From: Apostichopus japonicus
Lineage: Eukaryota > Echinodermata > Holothuroidea > Aspidochirotida > Stichopodidae
DNA: 64,000 nt
Assembly: GCF_037975245.1 (NCBI RefSeq)
Contig: NC_092569.1
Span: 24,595,168 to 24,659,167 of the forward strand
Direction of reading: 5' to 3'
Below the pieces are notes generated by a model. The model ran no database searches. It had not been told where the DNA came from and saw only the letters and a program-made list of their open reading frames with translations. Both the position numbers and the translations under genes were made by a program. Of this stretch, positions 44,179-64,000 are shown one piece after another (the first letter of the stretch is position 1; every line of letters begins with the position of its first letter).

Positions 44179-46035
44179 AGATCAACTATGGAGACAAAAT
44201 TTTTTGGGGGGATATTCCATTAATTTGGGAGTTTACATTCCCATAACCAACATTTGTAAAAAATAATCTTCGAAAACCTACTATAACCCATCAAAAAAAG
44301 ACCACGAAAATGGACATTTTGGGTAGTCACGTGACATGAACCTCTAGAATGTCTGAAAACAGAGACTGACCCAAAGGAGCCTCTGGTCACCGTGTGACGT
44401 CATTGTTTGTATACCGCGAAAATCAAACGCTGATATAGGCACTGTTTATACACAGATAGCGAACAATTGTACTGTATTTGACTTCCAATTTTGAGCGTTT
44501 GAAAAGCTGTTAGCTTAAAACAAGAACACATGAAGGTAAAAAAATAGTTTTAAGACAATTTTAAAAAGAAAATTTATTTAAATTGGTTATTTTATTAGCA
44601 AAATTTCCACTCAAATGGAAGCATCTTTTACATAGCGGAGCGTCAATAGGTCCGTACGGTACAATATACTGTACAGTAGAACATGCAAGCAGCTTGGCGA
44701 TTCCGCAATACAATTTGATTGCAAGATACCTTAAACTGAACAGAAGAATAGACCTAAAAGATGCCTCATGCGTGATATGTGACGGAAAATGGCTTACGTT
44801 ACTGTCAACAAATTACCAAAAAGACACTACAGTAAACATAATCGAACAACTACGAGAAGACGCTGACCCGAATCGACCAGGGTAGCATATACATGACTAA
44901 GCTTCAGCTGAACATAGTACTTACTCGTTTTAATATCCAAAAGTACAAACACAGAAAAAGTATCCTTTCAATAAACAAAATTTAGCAGTGAATATCCAAA
45001 TCCACGTTTCTCGTTCAATCCTGGGCGAAATACTACCGTGACTCTGTGTAATTCCATAGAGTTAGGTCTAGTTGAAACAGGCCTTGACCAGTTACATACC
45101 ACAATCACAAGACAGTCATTAACGAAATAAAACGTCGGATCGCTATATTGAACCGTTTTTATTCAACTCCTTGGAGCATGCAGATGCCGGAATAATCATA
45201 ACGGACAATATAACACAATGTATCACGAACACACGATACTGGAATACAACAAAGGAAATAGATAAATGCGATGAAATCCTAACATGACTATTTACACATG
45301 CTGTGAGCCAACTCACTACATGTACTAACAATGCTACCCTATAGGCAGGGTATATACACGGTCATCTCTTACAGTAAATATTATACTGTCAATTGCATGA
45401 TATAATGTTACATGTAAGGACGTCCAGAGCTTGTTTACGGTCAATTTCACATTAGCTATGTCCGACCATGGTCCGACACAGCTATCGACAGTATATAATT
45501 TTCGCAGAATGAGACATTTGCAGCATACACAGAGGCAGGGTCATTCATGTGGACTCATGGGCATGAGATACTCCGGGTGCTGAAAAATCTTTCCACGTGG
45601 ATCTAAAAAAATTGATCCAAAGTCTGCAGCGTTTTACGTCGGTTCTTTTACTCAGAAATTTAAAAAAGCTGATGCTTTTGTTGGATGAGGTATAACTGCA
45701 ACCTCCAACAACATTGAATTGTGGCATTTCAGGGGAAAAGGAGTAATATCGTTGATGTTTTTGGCAGCTCAAGTATACAACTTTACACACTAAAAGTATT
45801 GTTGTGAGTGAGGTATACAAACAGTGACGTCACAGGGTCACCTGATGTCTTCGGAATGTTTCAGGAATGTCTGAAATAGGTTTCATAAAAAGCTGACTTT
45901 TCTTCCCATTTTTCACGTATTTAACGTCCGAAATTGGTAAAGTTAATTACAGCAATGTAATTGGAGAGAGTTAAGGATTACATACATGCAAAATGGTGGG
46001 AGTTTATGTCATCGAAAAGTCTCCATAGTTGGTCT
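44179..46035 (-). mobile_element. TTAA-flanked DNA transposon with THAP relic (Kolobok-like)
   Basis: TTAA lies at 44175-44178 and 46036-46039. The ends AGATCAACTATGGAGAC and, from the right, AGACCAACTATGGAGAC begin inverted repeats that stay recognisable for over 200 bp, down to GTGACGTCATTGTTTGTATA (about 44396) against GTGACGTCACTGTTTGTATA. On the minus strand 45820-45545 encodes a THAP-like segment: VVGGCSYTSSNKSISFFKF, then CRLWINFFRSTWKDFS. The first Cys and the last Cys of the C2CH set are replaced. TTAA duplications are known for Kolobok and piggyBac; I recall THAP domains in Kolobok transposases, hence the tentative name. The ends fit neither exactly. Its right end is 282 bp before the ELP3 start codon. 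Confidence 0.7.
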
Positions 46036-46316
46036 TTAAGCTATACATGTCTCTAATCACCTAACCAATGTCAGCATACAAAATGGAAGCTGATTTTGAC
46101 AGGTTTTGCAAACCATGATTCATGTATGATGTAGTTCAATAAAAAGCATTTCCTAGACTTCTCTAACAGGTTTATGACCTTGTATAAACAACCAGGGGTG
46201 TGTTATGTCTGATTTTGACTATCATTTTCTTTCTCATTGACAGCTACTGTAGATCAGCCTGTACTTAATGAAAATATAAAACTTGTTTATATTGGCAACA
46301 GTAAGGAAAACAGATC

Positions 46317-63103
<16,787 letters not shown>

Positions 63104-63877
63104 GCAATAAGAAAAACTTTCACTGTTGCAAATTGGACACTTGAACCCTGCTGTATACATAATGTTTCTCATGTGTCACTGCCAAATATTAAAGCAGGCG
63201 CATTGACAGTTATTGAGGAATGTCGAGGGAAATGCATTATGGTCGTGCATGTTTGGAGGTTTTGAACTGGCAATTATTATTAATAATGACATCATTTGTT
63301 ATTCAACCAATGGCTTGCTAGTATTCTTTAACTGACGACAGCCCCACGTCTAAATTAGATCTGATGGGCAACACTCATAACATGCTATTGAGGATGTAAG
63401 AAGGGCAGGGGGAGGGGTCTAGTGTTGGCCTTCCAAGTAACCCATTGTTCTTGGAGAAGATGAAGTTTAGATGGGTAGTACATTAGGCAAAGCTGTTTAC
63501 GATGTAAATATTTGACGAAAGAAATGCTAACATGAGCTAGTTACAAGTATTTATTTTATCATGATCTCGAATCACAAGGAATAACCTTAAGGGAAGCTTT
63601 CGTTATTGGCCAGACAACCAGCGCACCTTATGTATCTTTATCCAAGTTTATTAGATTCATGATGGAATGTTTGATACTTTTAATATGAGAGATTAGTTGC
63701 TACATTTTGACGTTAAAGTTTTCTTTGTAAATAACAGAACTCATAACATATAACAGGTATAGGCTTAACCTACTTTGGATTAAAAGATTTGGGAAAAAGT
63801 TATGCTATTGTCTCGTTATTGAGTTTATGACTATCATTAATATCAAAATATAGCAGATATCATTATAATTAAAAGAG

Positions 63878-63883
63878 AATAAA
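63878..63883 (+). terminator. Candidate ELP3 polyadenylation signal
   Basis: AATAAA 775 bp after the ELP3 stop, followed by TG- and T-rich sequence. An ATTAAA at about 63188 is an earlier alternative. The 3' UTR between 63104 and here has no other feature that I see. Confidence 0.45.
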
Positions 63884-64000
63884 ACATGACTGGTGACTTT
63901 TTAATGTACTCAGCAAGTCAGTCAGTCTGTCAAGAATAGCTTTTCTTATATTTGATGGTGTTCATTCGTAAGCATTAAGTAAACATCTAGCAACACAGTA

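Noticed and set aside
44583-44885. 100-codon plus-strand frame inside the TTAA element
   Set aside because: It has no recognisable domain and runs opposite to the THAP relic. Probably chance or decayed sequence.

Overview
The window is animal nuclear DNA: AT-rich, intron-rich, full of microsatellites and of metazoan-type transposons. An ELP3 gene close to the vertebrate protein, together with clustered membrane proteins built from unusual immunoglobulin-like domains, suggests a marine invertebrate deuterostome. I favour an echinoderm, perhaps a sea cucumber, but this is inference from family resemblance; no species marker is present.

Layout. Positions 1-15.1 kb are transposon-dominated: an L1/Tx1-like fragment (3.1-3.8 kb), the frameshifted last exons of an unknown gene (4.2-4.6 kb), a decayed Penelope-like element with reverse transcriptase and GIY-YIG endonuclease (4.9-6.7 kb), a hAT element with an exact 8-bp target duplication (10.9-12.4 kb) and an internally deleted PIF/Harbinger-like element with a TTA duplication (14.1-15.1 kb). 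Positions 15.9-35.9 kb hold two plus-strand genes for type I membrane proteins of one family. One has a single Ig-like domain (15.9-22.6 kb), the other four (28.3-35.9 kb). All internal exons are phase 1-1, so domains can be duplicated freely; an orphan signal-peptide exon and a truncated, splice-dead Ig exon duplication lie in the same cluster. In all five Ig-like domains the canonical F-strand cysteine is missing and an extra N-terminal cysteine is present, so the usual disulfide cannot form.

Positions 36.2-42.7 kb are a nested stack of retrotransposons: a CR1/Jockey-group LINE inside a truncated RTE-like LINE, which sits between 13-bp target duplications and next to a second RTE-like copy. 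A 1.86-kb TTAA-flanked element carrying a decayed THAP domain (44.2-46.0 kb) lies just upstream of ELP3.

Positions 46.3-63.1 kb are the complete ELP3 gene, reconstructed here as 16 exons encoding 557 residues with radical-SAM and acetyltransferase regions intact. Its introns hold a 69-bp minisatellite, pyrimidine-rich and GGTA-rich minisatellites, LINE and Penelope 3' ends, a long TA repeat and a degenerate 171-bp palindrome-bearing tandem repeat.

The two points I consider most worth checking are the non-canonical Ig-like receptor cluster, one transmembrane helix of which is encoded by a GTC microsatellite, and the hammerhead-ribozyme-like motif that recurs in Penelope 3' tails with compensatory changes. 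All exon models were built by eye from splice signals and reading frame; no transcript evidence was available.
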